From positions 19,158,001 through 19,222,000 of the forward strand of contig OZ316894.1 of assembly GCA_973895155.1 (NCBI GenBank): DNA of 64,000 nt, written 5' to 3'. Below the pieces are notes generated by a model. That model saw only the letters and a program-made list of their open reading frames with translations, searched no databases and was not told the origin of the DNA. A program made the translations under genes and the position numbers. Shown one piece after another: positions 31,416 through 43,541 of this stretch; position 1 is the stretch's first letter; every line of letters starts with the position of its first letter. Source of the DNA: Marsupella aquatica. Its lineage: Eukaryota > Marchantiophyta.

Positions 31416-33325
31416 AATTATTATTATTATTATTGAAAAAGGGGGGGCGCATGGTCCGTCAATAACATGCAAGGGGACAAACACCACCCAAGAAAGAAAG
31501 AAACGGGCCCGACACCCAGGGGCTGGACAACCCTGCAAACCACAAAACCCTAGTCAGGCCAGGGGATCCGACACAACCACCATACACTATCCTCACTAGA
31601 GTCACGAGAGTCATTCTTGCTACATTGAGTGGCTCTCCCACTAGTAGAATGCTGTCTACTCCTACTCCTACTCCACTCAGTATGGTATTGCCTACTCTAG
31701 TATAACTCTTATCCATGACTGCAGTTGGTAGTCAATTTGTGCTTAGGGTTCCTGAGATTGGTCCACCTATCCTTGTGCATCCAGCCCTGGTCATCCTGAC
31801 TGTTACAAACCCATGTGAACTCTCCCAACCAAGTATTGCTGAGTTTCAATCATCCGTGTCAAGAGAAATAGGGTTCTCAATTGTCTTCCATTGTTGAAGC
31901 ACCCTATGGAGTTGATTCCTTTTCCTTTCAGACAGGCTGATGTCCAACATAGTGTTGAGATGGATCTCAGTCTGTCTTAGCACAACCCATCCGCGGAGTC
32001 TCCCCAAGAACTGGGAATCTCAGTAATCATGGGTTTGCATCTTAATAGCAGTTTTCAAGATGTTGTAAAATGATCCTTGAGTGACTGACATTGTATCTAA
32101 CCCATTGAGCAGAGTGCACACCTCCCTCCACCTAGCAATAACAATGTTGCAGCTAAAGAACATGTGTTCAATGTTTTCAACTTGTACCTTACACCAATTG
32201 CACATGCCGTCTAACACCCCCCAATGTTGAGCCCTGCCATTAGAAGGAGATGTGCCCAAGCCTGAGTGTTCTCCCACCCTCGGGGGTTTCACTTCCACAA
32301 AAATGGCATATCACGTGCGACGAAGGATAGGGTCGTTTTATTGGTTCTAAGGGAAGACTTAAGAATTTTTGTAGAAGAACAATAGGGTCTTTTAAATTCA
32401 ATTTTGAGACTTATAAGAACATTAGGGCCTTTTTAATCCAATTTTGAGAATATTCCAAGAATATTCCAACTTTATAGGGGTTAAAAACTAAAAAAAATTC
32501 TTACATTTTAGGGGGTCTGAGGCCTAAAAACATCGCAGGCGATGGGGAGGTCCCCATATAGTGAGACCCCCGAGCTCCCACCAGTTGAGGGGGACATCTC
32601 CGCTTTCTTGGATTCTTGATGGTGTGCGTCTCCATCTCCTCAAGATCCTCTCTGCTGCTGTTTCCCGTTGTCACCTTAGTCAAGGCCTGCCCTTGTAAAT
32701 TTTGGTTTGATTACTTGAGTGTGATGACTGTTCGTCAGCAGAGCTTGCAGGGATGTCCTGGAAGCCCGATTCCTTGATGGGGGAGCTTGGGATTGATTTC
32801 TTGGTGTTGTGCAACATTGTTGGCGCTCTCTGAAATCTCAAGAGGTATGGATGGGATTGGAGCAATCTCTCCTTCTTCAAGTTCTGCTATCTCAGATAAT
32901 GTTGTGAATGAGTTGTTCCCGTCCAGGCTTTTTATTCTTGTCCCAACATTCTCTTTTCCCCTTTGCTTGGGTGTGAGCTGTCACCTCAGTAAACCCATCC
33001 TTGTCAGTTAGGCCTTGTGTTTCCCCTTTGCCCTGTTGTGCATGTATGTGTGTTTTTGGCAGTCCTGCTGTGCAGCCTGTTGACTTAATTGGGTTTTTTA
33101 CGACAGTATTAATTTGGCAATGTGGCCACGTTGCTTACAAGCAAAGCAAGCATCTAGGAGAGTGCAATATATAACATCCACAAAAAAACTCCGATATTGG
33201 GGATAGTCCGTTCCATGTATTCCACCAGGTTCACATTTAGATTGCATAGTACACAACCACATACTAATATGTGAAAATTTGCTTCTAGCAAAGTCGGTCT
33301 GTGCATATATAGAGCACCTGACCAA
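31416..33325 (-). pseudogene. LINE relic with internal deletion, interrupted by a MITE
   Basis: Read from 33325 downward. First comes an ORF1-type CCHC knuckle, C-F-A-C-K-Q-R-G-H-I-A-K-L, with the last Cys lost (33325-33098). Next is an ORF1-like acidic tail with NSFTTLSEIAELEEGE (about 32930-32860). After the MITE at 32279-32574 comes the zinc-binding domain that follows LINE reverse transcriptase (WGVLDGMCNWCKVQVENI and HMFFSC, about 32230-32130). An (ATT) microsatellite at 31416-31434 could be the 3' tail. The reverse transcriptase is missing, because only about 0.4 kb separates ORF1 and the end domain. When the MITE and one target copy are left out, the reading frame around it continues, so the MITE jumped into the relic. 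Confidence 0.6.
32279..32574 (-). mobile_element. MITE of the CTCGGGGG family, copy inside the LINE relic
   Basis: A 296-bp noncoding element. The termini are CTCGGGGGTTTCAC and GTGAGACCCCCGAG, which are inverted repeats of each other with one mismatch. Similarity between the two ends extends to a CAC(G/C)TGCGACG-like block about 35 bp inside. The target duplication is perfect, CTCCCACC at 32271-32278 and 32575-32582. Orientation is opposite to the copy at 33828. An 8-bp duplication occurs in hAT and some Mutator-type elements, but the terminal bases do not settle the superfamily. Confidence 0.93.
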
Positions 33326-33827
33326 TTTTAGCTAGCATCTGGTTGACATAATACTCAAATGCAGAATTAGGAGCAAGAGATCAACCGAGACCGGGCCGGG
33401 CTCTGGCAGATCACATTGCTTAATTTAGCATCAAAATCAGGTGTTCACAACATAGCAATTATTTACCATTTTCCTGCCCATGTTCAGTTATGGTTCAAGC
33501 TGCATAATAGAGTTTAATTTGTTCTTCAAGTGTGGACACAATGATCAGAATAGTGTATCTAGCCAGAACTTTGATCTGCTCAATGAATATTCTCATTCTT
33601 CTGCCAATCACATCATGGGCCCATTCTTCAAAATAATCTCTGAATGGATTGAAATCTTAACGAGACCATTGCTCAACCGTCCTCACTGTCTGCACAAGCA
33701 ACCAGGCAAGTAACCAAACACTTTGGTAAGTAACCCATAGGATCTAGGCCTTCCAATACTAGCATCCCAACTCAAGCTCAACAGACATTGGTAACTAGGT
33801 CAGCGAATAGAACCTCCCGGGCCCGCA

Positions 33828-34124
33828 CTCGGGGGTCTCACTATATGGGGACCTCCCCATCACCTGCGACGTTTTTAGGCCTCGGACCCCCTAAAATGTA
33901 AGAATTTTTTTTTAGTTTTTAACCCCTATAAAGTTGGAATATTCTTGGAATATTCTCAAAATTGGATTAAAAAGACCCTAATGTTCTTATCAGTCTCAAA
34001 ATTGAATTTAAAAGACCCTATTGTTCTTCTACAAAAATTCTTAAGTCTTTCCTTAGAACCAATAAAATGACCCTATCCTTCGTCGCACGTGATATACCAT
34101 TTTTGTGGAAGTGAAACCCCCGAG
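33828..34124 (+). mobile_element. MITE of the CTCGGGGG family
   Basis: A 297-bp element, nearly identical by eye to the copy at 32279 but inverted. The ends are CTCGGGGGTCTCAC and GTGAAACCCCCGAG. The target duplication is perfect, GGCCCGCA at 33820-33827 and 34125-34132. Internal landmarks are two GGAATATTC-like words, TAATGTTCTTAT and a TCGTCGCACGTGATAT block near the right end. Confidence 0.93.
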
Positions 34125-34132
34125 GGCCCGCA

Positions 34133-37100
34133 TGGCCTTGCCATAAGCGAAAGCCAAAGCCAACACCCACTTTCGTCCAAAACAGCCCCTCTTGTGGTGT
34201 TGCCCATGATTCCCCACTTTCTATCCGTAACTAGCTAATCGCCCTGCCCCTTGGACATGCTCATGGCCCAAAAAGCTTACTAGCTTGTCCCAAAGCTTGT
34301 TGTAAAATGTTGGGACCAGGTTGGCCCCAACTCTAGTAACCAACTCCAAGGTTCCCACTCAACTGATAGTCTGGGGGCCATGCAAACGTACTTGGAACTT
34401 GATCTCCATGCCTACCCAATGCAAGTTCCCATGGGAGACATACTGAACGCGACTTGGCTGCTGTTACGATAGAATTTGACAAGCGAGCGAGATAGCCCCT
34501 ACAAACCCCAAGAATCTATGGCACCCGCATACCTTGATGAGCTCAAGAGGATGTAGTTCTCCTCAAGATCTTTCCAAGACTTCTTGTTGAGAAGTTCTCA
34601 CCATTTTTGTTTGACGTTTCCTCTTGGTGTCGCGATCATCGTGGCTGATGACTTGGGCTTGCCCTTGGCCCTCAGGGAGACACCACTCCCCTCATATTTT
34701 ATTTTGGAGACCTGACACCCCTGGAACTACTTTGGTGACCCCCATATTTTGGCCCCCACCTGGACTCCAACCCGCATGCATGGGCATGCAAATAACTTGC
34801 CATGCCCATAACTTTCTAGCTAGACGTCTGTAGGCAGAGTGCCTTAAGTAGTCTGTGTGATTGCGCCAACCCAGTGCTCATGCATAGGTCCTTAGAACCT
34901 GTCGTCACTTGGGGGTCCAGGGCGATCACACCTGGGCCGCGCCATATCTCATGTGCCAAGCATCCGTTGGTGCATGAAGTAAACTTTGTTAGCCTTGGGC
35001 CCAAGAGGAGCTCTCACTCAAGCCCTCACAACTCAAAGTCCCTCCAGGGGTCCAAATGGTCCACCCTAAGCCCGGCCCTTTCACATGATTTGACTAGATA
35101 GTCTAAATCCTTAGTGTGCGTCACCAGCTGAGCGCCTTGCCCTTGCTAGTGCAATGCCTTATTGCCCACTAGTCTCATCATACTTAGTCCCCATCGAATG
35201 GCCATTTTGTGGGCTTGGACCATACTTAGAGGAGCTCAGCGTCGGAGTCAGCGACACCAGAGCTTTAAAATATTAATTAAGGTAGTCGAGTTCCATGACT
35301 TTGTGGTTGAATGTTTCTTCTAGGTTAAGTACATCTTGCCTCTTTGCCATGGGTTCCCTTGGGCTCTGCAAGAAAGTTTTACATGCATTAAATTCCTCCC
35401 TTGCATAGCTAGATGCTTTCTCCATGGAACGTTGTGTCTGGGGTATGCAACTCCCCTTTTTATACGGCAAGTTATTAATTCCTTATAATGGTCATATATC
35501 CAATTGACCATCTTAGATTTTATTTTAGTCTTCTAAAGTCTTGTACCTCTCAACTTAAGGAATCAAAAATGTAACTTAAAAAGAAAACCAAACATGTTTT
35601 AATGTACTAAAAGTTGATCAAAACCAAATTATATGGGTTTTTTTAATACATGGGTCTACAGCCAAACTAGCCAGCTTTTCAGGATTTTTATTAAAATTTT
35701 AAAAATCTTTTAATAAAAATTCCAGCATGTGTAAGAATATTTTTAATTTCATATGGAAAAGGAAGAAAACCAAACCTTTTACATGACTTGAAAATTTTTA
35801 AAAATGGAAAACCCAGGTTTTTTGAAATTTTATTATTTTGTATAGCCAACTTTTTAGTCCGTATAAAAATGTAGACCCCTGCCGATTATACAAGAGTTGC
35901 GTACCTGGGCGTTGTGTCAATTACATCAGCTTTCTTTTTTTCTTGGGAAGAACCAGATGAATTCCATTCAAATAGCCAACATAAAAAAAGGAGGGCTCAC
36001 AAAGGCACCAACCCATGGGACCAGAGTTTGACGTGCTAACACCGTTGAGGCCAGAACCAAGGAAGAAGTTGGGTCCCCAAAACGGAACTCTAAACAATGA
36101 ATTTAGATACTACAGCTGGAGCAAGCATCAAACTCCTATTCAAGACCGACCAATTATCAGGTTCCAGTGGGGTTTATGTCAGTGGGTCCATGATAGATCA
36201 ATGACTCTATCATTCTGTGGTAAGTGTAATCACATAGAATGTATGTGATTATGCTTAAAAACACCAAAGTTTGTTCCCGGTAGGATTAAGGAAAGCGATT
36301 TATTCCAATTTTATGTGATTTGAAATCCTAAAGCGATTTCTTCAGTGTTTTGGTAACACAGAATCCTGAAATGATTTTTATCATGTCACAAATCCTACAA
36401 TGAATTTCCTTAGGCTCTCCTTCTCAATAGATAAATATGTTTTCTCTTCTCTCCAACTTCCTTATACACCAATGGTGATCGGTTTTATGTTGTAAGAGTC
36501 AATACATGCAATTCCCTCATTTACTATATTTCAAATACTTGCCTTATTCATTCATTCAATTCAATTCAATTCTCCATCTCTAATTCATACATCAAAAACT
36601 TGAATACTTAGATGGGTGCATGAAATGCTTGAATTCAATCTAGATGATGGTGCAATTCTCCTTCATCAGATTCTCTCTCCTAAACCCAATTTGGCATGAG
36701 GGAAAGACCCACAAATTGGTCACAAATCAATTCAGAATAAAAGACATAAGTATTTTGCTTGGGAGTTCAAGTATAGGCTCCCTCATAACCTGGGAGAAAC
36801 CAAAGGGTTTTCTTCTAAGGTGAGTCAGAAACATATAATTCATATCCAAAAGGAATTCTAGACTCTAAGAGACAAGGTAAGGTTAAGATCCTTACAAATC
36901 TAAATCTAAACCCCTAAAGTCACAAGTGGTGTCACTCTAAATCTAATCCTAAGTAGTTAAAACAAAGCTCAAACAGGAAAGTAACAAGAGGTAAAACGAT
37001 TTATGAGTCAAGTACCAAAATATCCTGAAGAATTGGTTTGAGATATTTTCAACTTCTTTGTTTTAGTCGGCTCCAAAATTCTTCATGTAGCCCTTGCCAA

Positions 37101-37556
37101 TAGCTTCCAACAAGCCTAAAAGCTCATTCATCTGACATCAGGCCAATTCACAATGGTCATTCAAAGTTGCCGCAGAAAACACAAAGTGATTCTTCAATTC
37201 CAAAACGATATTTTGCTGAAAGCAATTGTTCTGTCAAAACTCAAACTTCTTCAACTTCTTGGACCAGAACTTTCTCTCGAACTTTCTTTTAAAGGTCACA
37301 ACATGTTCAGGGATGGCTGATTTCTTTGAATTAGCTCCACATGATGTTAAAAAGTTTATCAAGTTTACCACATATCTCCATATTGCCATTCCACAGTATT
37401 AGTCAATCTGTAGTGTGACTTCCAAACCTGAGCATGGAAGAACATTCACGATGGTCGTGGAGGAACTGGTGGGACTTGAAGGGTTTCTTCATGGATCACC
37501 CAGGCAATGGCCAGCCCAAGTATTGTAGTTGAAGGACATCTTGTTGTGGGCTTCAA
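34133..37556. other. No recognisable gene
   Basis: AT-rich, with no known coding domain. Around 36540-36575 there is a small CATT/CAATT microsatellite. A TTTTCTTGGGAA word near 35938 resembles one near 48172, probably another LINE-tail type repeat. Confidence 0.5.
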
Positions 37557-39565
37557 CTAGCGCGGTCTTGCCGCCCAAATATGTATTTTGAGTCGTGCCC
37601 TATCTCTACGTAAATATATTTTGAGCTTATGCCAAGATTTCTGTATGCATGACTCCTTGTGGATGAGGCTTTGTGCATGAACATGCATTCCTGCCTTCCA
37701 TATCTTCCAGCATACTAAAGCCCTGAGCGTATTCCAAAGGTACATTGGGATGTCCCATTCCTCTAGTAGAGACCTCGGGGGGTTACTATATGAAGGGTCA
37801 TACATCACATGCGACGGTTTGGGTCATTTATGACCCCCCTAAATCACTTTCTATAAAGTTGTATGACACCAATCATGTGATGACACGTATGCATTTTGCA
37901 ATTAAACAACCCTATGTTTCCGTTGAAGACTTAATAAGTCTTCCGCCAAAACTAATTAAATGGCCCTATACTTTGTCGCACGTGATATGCCACTTCCATG
38001 GAAGTGACCCCCCCCCCCCCCGAGGTAGAGACTGACCGACGAAGACGTGTGCTGGTTGTAGCTGGATGAAGTTCCCTCTAGAGAATGCACAGAGTTGTAG
38101 CACATAATGCACTCACTTCTAGATGACCTGTGACTGATTGCAGTTCCAGATATCTTCCTGTTAGTTAGTGCTGCATCTGGTACACCAGGTGGTAGGATCA
38201 GTTGGGTGGTAGCCGTGGAAATTGCCAATGCTATGTTGCAGGTATCCTCTAGATCAATTGCCACAAGTAACAAATTTTGCTGGCCGCACAAAAAGGTAGC
38301 CATGTGTCAGCCTAGAGAGTTTGTCGGTTGGGTTGCCAATTTAATCTGATTGCACATTTGTGTACCACTTTGTGTAATAAAGTTCCTATGAGTGGTCCTT
38401 GGATTGAGCACAAATGGGTGGTGTTAGTGTCAAGAAAAGAAAGTCCATCTTTCCATTCATGTTACAGGCAAGGGGCAAGCAATCCAGTGGGCCATCCAAC
38501 TAGGCCACCCAACTCTTTCCATGAGAGTGGGAGTCTGACTGATTGTCCTTACCATTACCCTCGCCATTACCCTGTGCAGCAGGAGGTCGGCCGGTGGGGC
38601 AGCGGTCTCTGATTTGCATAGGAGTTCATTCTCCACCCTGAAAGTACGCCTGGGAGTTGAGGTGTCATTAAACCTTTGCCATTGGGTTGTGATGAAATTA
38701 CTCGTACCTGGTATTCCCAGATGCACTGGGTCCCACTTGGCAAGACAACTTCTATGAAAACAGGAATTAGCTCCCTAGGTTTGCAGTGAAGTTTGGACAC
38801 ACTTATGAGACTGGCGATGAGCTTGCGGTATGCATAGGAACAATTGCCTGAGTGGTAGTATGTCCTTTGGCCCATCCTCCCACTCGATGAGCTGTCCTCC
38901 CCCATGTAGAACGTCCTTCATGGTAAGCAAGCCAACTTTCCTGATCTTCCTTTGTGTATTGCTTCAGCCCTGGCTTTGGCACTTAGCAAGGTTAGCCTAG
39001 ACGTGATTTAGATTCGGTTTCCACAATGGAAGGTCTCTCCATCCCCAACATGCCCTAGGGGAGTAGGTCACAGACTTGTTTTCAGCACATTCCAGCTAGT
39101 GCAAAAATTGGTCCACACCTGAGTGGGATCTGTTCTGCGGGAGCGTGTGGCATTGCGAAAAAATCCAGGAAAAGTCCTTGTCTCCCCATTTCTACAAGGA
39201 TAGTTATTTGATTTCGTGTTGAAGAGTTTGACATAGGGGGTGTTCCCCTTCAGCCAACATGCCCAAACTTTGAGGTTCCCAGCCAGTGCCCAATATTGTG
39301 CTGCCAAAGAAATAAGCCCAAAGCTAGCCCTTGAACTTTTTTGGTTTGGTGATTGTCTTACATCAGCTTTCTCCTTAGTGATTAGACTTTGCTCTTGAAT
39401 CTCCGAGTCAGTGGCCCACTTGCTTTCTCCAACTCTTCCTGCTCCACTCATTTCTTTTTGTTTCCGTCTATTCTCCTCATCATGCGTTGTCTCTCTGGTT
39501 TCTCTACTTTGAGGAGCCATAATGCTCAATTTGTGCCCTTCACCTGAAGCCCTTGAAGAAATCAA
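37557..39565 (-). pseudogene. LINE relic, interrupted by a MITE
   Basis: On the minus strand, frames are broken but ordered like a LINE 3' half. An open block at 39565-39068 includes RTFPGFFRNATR and TDPTQVWTNFC. A WEDGPKD-type block lies near 38880. A zinc-binding start, CIMC, lies near 38100. The closing block WNTLRALVCWKIWKA (37557-37760) resembles the tail after the LINE zinc-binding domain. The MITE at 37774-38024 splits the last two parts. No reverse transcriptase catalytic motif is visible. The family call rests on the C-terminal blocks only. Confidence 0.45.
37774..38024 (+). mobile_element. MITE of the CTCGGGGG family, short copy
   Basis: A 251-bp element with ends CTCGGGGGGTTAC and GTGACCCC...CCGAG, the right end being expanded to 14 consecutive C. 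The target duplication is perfect, GTAGAGAC at 37766-37773 and 38025-38032. The right part keeps the TTTGTCGCACGTGATATGCC block seen in the other copies. The middle is shorter and diverged, so it is a subfamily member. Confidence 0.9.
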
Positions 39566-40330
39566 CCCAGCCTAAAAATCAGACATGCCACAGCGGAAAC
39601 CTATGGGTTTGCCATCGCCAGCGTGCCCAAGCACCTCCTAGCCCTCCTGAAACATCTCCGGCCAATAATAGTGTTCTTGCCACAATTCTTCAGCTTTCAA
39701 ATTATTAGTAAGATACCATTGCACTTGTGCAGCCAATAACTGGTTGGACTTTTAAGAATTATTTATGGAATAGGTTACTATCCAGTATAATCTCGTAGTC
39801 CCATGAGTACTGGTTATACTGCTAGCTGTACTTGTTCAGCCAATAACAATATACAGCCTACCATGGAAAAATGCAGGGTGTATAAGTGTATTCCATTGGT
39901 AAATGCAGGTGGGCTGTGTAGTCCCCTAATATTAGGACATTTTCTTTGTGAATGCACCATTAGTAACTGCAGGTCAACATGACTAAATGACAAATACATA
40001 CGGGCATTTTCATCTATAAAGGTGCACATTAAATACTCAAACACATATGCTAGAACTATTGATAAGTGCAGTGGACAACTACACATGGTAGTTTCATGAA
40101 CTTATCCAGTTGAATTGTGAAGTATGAGCATCCCGGGTATGAAGAGCCCATGTGTATGACCTGGCAAGACACTTGGGACAATGCATAAGTGATTTCATAT
40201 GCACATATCTGAAATTGCAACATGCACAAATCAAGAAGTGAATAAATGACACCCATACACTTATGTCATAGTGCATAGTGAGTGTGGAGGTTTGGGGTGT
40301 AGTCTTGTGAGAGTGCGTGTTAAATTTACA

Positions 40331-40515
40331 TCAAGTTAATGCACTGAGCACACCATAACATAAACCAATGCACTATGTTTATGATACACAAACCAAGTCA
40401 TTTGAATGTCAAGTTAATGCGACCCTTACACCAAAACATAAACCAATACCATTCACCAATGCACTGTAATAATGATACACAAACCCCGTGATTTAAATTC
40501 CGTGATTTAAATTCC
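40331..40515. repeat. Two-copy tandem repeat, about 85-95 bp
   Basis: TCAAGTTAATGC starts two units (near 40331 and 40411), each holding ACATAAACCAATGCAC-like and AATGATACACAAACC-like blocks. A 13-bp motif CGTGATTTAAATT is duplicated at the end, near 40487-40514. Confidence 0.75.
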
Positions 40516-43360
40516 ATGTGTCTTGATTTATGTTATGGGTGATTTGAAATACATGTGTCTTGGTTTATGGTCTCAATATATGTATTTAAGGGGCTCTCTA
40601 GGGGGCCTCTTAGGCGCCATAGACTGACTGTGTACAGTTAAGAATTATTTATGAATAAATAATTACTTTCATTCTGTACCGGATCGTGTGCCCACTCAAT
40701 AAGTGACCGCGTGCATTCTTTAGCTATGAGCGTCGAGCAAGGATTCCCTAGGAAAGCTGCAGGAAAGGAGGAACAGGAAAGGAGGAAGGAATCAATCAAA
40801 TCAGACGTGATTCGAGATTGTACCATCGACGCGTCTCTCGTCGCTCACAGCGCTGTCATCATTCCTGATTTCACAACTCTTGTTTCCGTCAATTTTTCTC
40901 TCTGCTGTAGTGGTGGGCTCAAAGCTCTTGGAACGGATTGACGAGCCCTGCGAACTAGCAATGTCTGTCCTTGTCTCCAATTTCCACACAATGTTGCTGT
41001 AATGTGGGTACTTGAGAGAAGTGGTGGGTGCAGGAAGGATGGTAACAGACTGTACTGGAGCAATTGCATCTCTAGAGAGTGTGAGCTGAACGATCGAAGG
41101 TCCCGCTAGCTCGCAAGAGCTTGGCATGCATAATACATCGTTTCAGATTCAGTTGTTCTACCAAATATGGGTGATTTGAGAATTGGCTGTGTGGTGTGTG
41201 TGTGTGAAGATCATTCTGTTTCGATTGAGAATTTGACAATAACTGGCGCTGGAGCTGTTGTCCCTTCGTTACGTGCAGACTAGAGGAGTGCTGGAATTCA
41301 TGAGCCTCATAAGGTTTGGGACTTTTCACTTTCTCACTAACGCCGAATGAAAGCTCGATGGGCAAGTGATTTTAGGTTACAAAATCGCTGCATTTGTTTC
41401 TTCGGTTCGGAAAAGGCTTAGTTGGTTTGTGAGTAGCACGAAGGTTGATCAACGCGGGGAGGACAGCTCCAGCTACTGATAATTTGGTTACCAAGTCGGA
41501 TTTGTGGTGGCGAGTGTAGGAGACTGCGATTGAGGATAGAGACTCAACTCAGCCTTGAGCTCTGGACTTGAGAAATGTTCTTTCTGGCAATGAAAGAAAC
41601 TGGTCGAATAGTTCTGGAAATCTTGCGCCTGAGCTTCATGGACAAGGGGGATCGATGTAAGTTTCAGAAGAAGAAGAAAAAGAAGTTTGCGAGTGAGTGA
41701 CAATGCCGGAGCACTTTTAAATTGGAGAGAAGCTCGCAGCTCCCGCCGGATTAATCCTCTCAATTCTGCCGGGCATTCCTGGATACCCTCAAGCTAGGAT
41801 TTTCTTCTGGGCAGACCGTTTCCGTCTCACTTGGATGGCAAGTTGGTAACATTGCGGCTCCAGAGGATATATTAATATTGGTTCGAGTCTTGTGGGGCAG
41901 ACTGTTTAGCCAATGTCCTTCGCGTATTCGTATGGGCATTGAGAAACGATAAATTGTTCCGTTTGTCTAAACGTTGACAAATTGTTGACCAATTATTGAC
42001 AGATTTGACCTCGAATCCCTACGAAGGAGTAAAGTAAAGTGATGCCGGTCTGTTTGCTTAGGTGCCAGCTGGACCGGTGATGAGTGTGCGAAGTTTTATG
42101 GAGATTTCCCACGGATATCTATGGGGAGCAGTGGACCACTCCGGGGGTTAGTTGGATGGTGCAAGTTGGCGAAAAGAACGGGTGGGACCATGTCACGGTT
42201 TTTTTTCTGCGAAGAAAAGGGAAAAGCAGATTTTTTCACTGTTCACTCAACCACGTGATGGAGGTACTCGTCGCTGTTGACGGGTTATCATACATATCCT
42301 TGGGCATCGAGCTGTGGTCGAACATCACTTTGTATCTGTGTGTTCTGCATTCCAATTTCATGCGACCTCTGGACTCTGCAGCGTTGGAAAGACGGCCCCA
42401 CCTACCGAAGAATCAGGTGGGATGAAACAAAGCGCCATGCAGGAAAACTACAGAATAATCATTACAACTTTAGGGATTGGCAAGCAGGGCGTTGGTTCCG
42501 GTAAGTTATCCAATCACATCAAGGAGGTTGATGAATGCGTCCTTTCGATTGGACGAGTATCAGGCCTTACCCACCAGGTGCCAGTTGGTGCTACGGTAGC
42601 TCTTCTCTAGCCTGACTTTAAATGGACCCAAAAGGGCCGCGTCATCTCCTCTTATTGGAGTACTCTTGGACTTCATCACTTGACTCGCTTGTTGTCCCGG
42701 ATGTTATCTTCTTCATCGAAACCTAATGGCATGCATTGTGGGTCTGTGTACCAGACCCAAACTTCCCTTATCTCCTGCAGGATGTGGAAATAGTTATGGA
42801 CGGTTCCCAACTTCACACAAATGGCAAAAAGTCTCTCGCGAGGGACATGCAGGTCTCATGCGCAGCAGTGCTCGACAGGACTGCGGACTTGCCGAGAGGA
42901 CACACTGGTCTAGGCAAGTGACCTGGGCTTGTACTTCCAGTTTTATGCCTCGAATATTGAAACCCGTGAGGTTCGGAAGGGTAGTATATAGGTCCGGCGA
43001 AAGGGCGGCATAGCCCGCTGTAGCTGGCCACAGTTGGCGGTCAGAAACATTTTAAAATTCTGGGGAAGTTTCCACTTCCCTGCGCGAACAGTGTGTTCGT
43101 GTCAAACGAATATCGCAACGGTCAACCAAATTTGCCTGACCCATCCATCCATCCGCAAGCTTCTTCTCAACGCGTTTTCAAGCCGAGTGAAACCGTCTTT
43201 CTAATAAAGGTGATGCTCAGGATTCATTGACTCACGTTGACGTAGAAATCTCTGCACCGTTACCACACTGGTTGTATTTCGAATAAACTCATGCGAAAGT
43301 ACTTGCCCGATTATTCGTCGGCTCTGTTGTCTCATTCTCTCCATTCTCCTCGTTTGAACG

Positions 43361-43541
43361 AGAGTGAGCTTTTCGTGATAGATCACGAAAGCAAAAGAAA
43401 GTTAGCTGATCTCATCGTCTATCTCATTTCATTGGTAGATCAATTCTCGTCCTTGTTAAAAGCAGAGTTTGCTGTCGTGATCAATCACGAAAGCAATGGA
43501 GAACTGTTGAGCTCATTGTTTATCTCTTCTCATTGGTAGAT
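43361..43541. repeat. Tandem duplication of about 102 bp with a palindrome in each unit
   Basis: Each unit holds a perfect 7-bp inverted repeat, TCGTGAT-N2-ATCACGA, at 43373-43388 and at 43475-43490. Each continues through AAAGCAA, a GAGCTCAT or GATCTCAT block, TATCTC and CATTGGTAGAT. The two units differ at many bases, but both keep the palindrome. Confidence 0.8.

Noticed and set aside
32279-34124. A single 1.85-kb DNA transposon with 300-bp terminal inverted repeats
   Set aside because: Each 300-bp arm has its own terminal repeats and its own perfect 8-bp target duplication (CTCCCACC and GGCCCGCA), so they are two separate MITE insertions.
41488-41763. Minus-strand ORF with a hydrophobic Leu run, possibly a secreted peptide
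   Set aside because: The Leu run lies 25 residues inside the ORF, and no cleavage site, cysteine pattern or known peptide motif follows.
42084-42425. 113-codon plus-strand ORF as a host gene
   Set aside because: No recognisable family and overlapping ORFs of equal quality in other frames.
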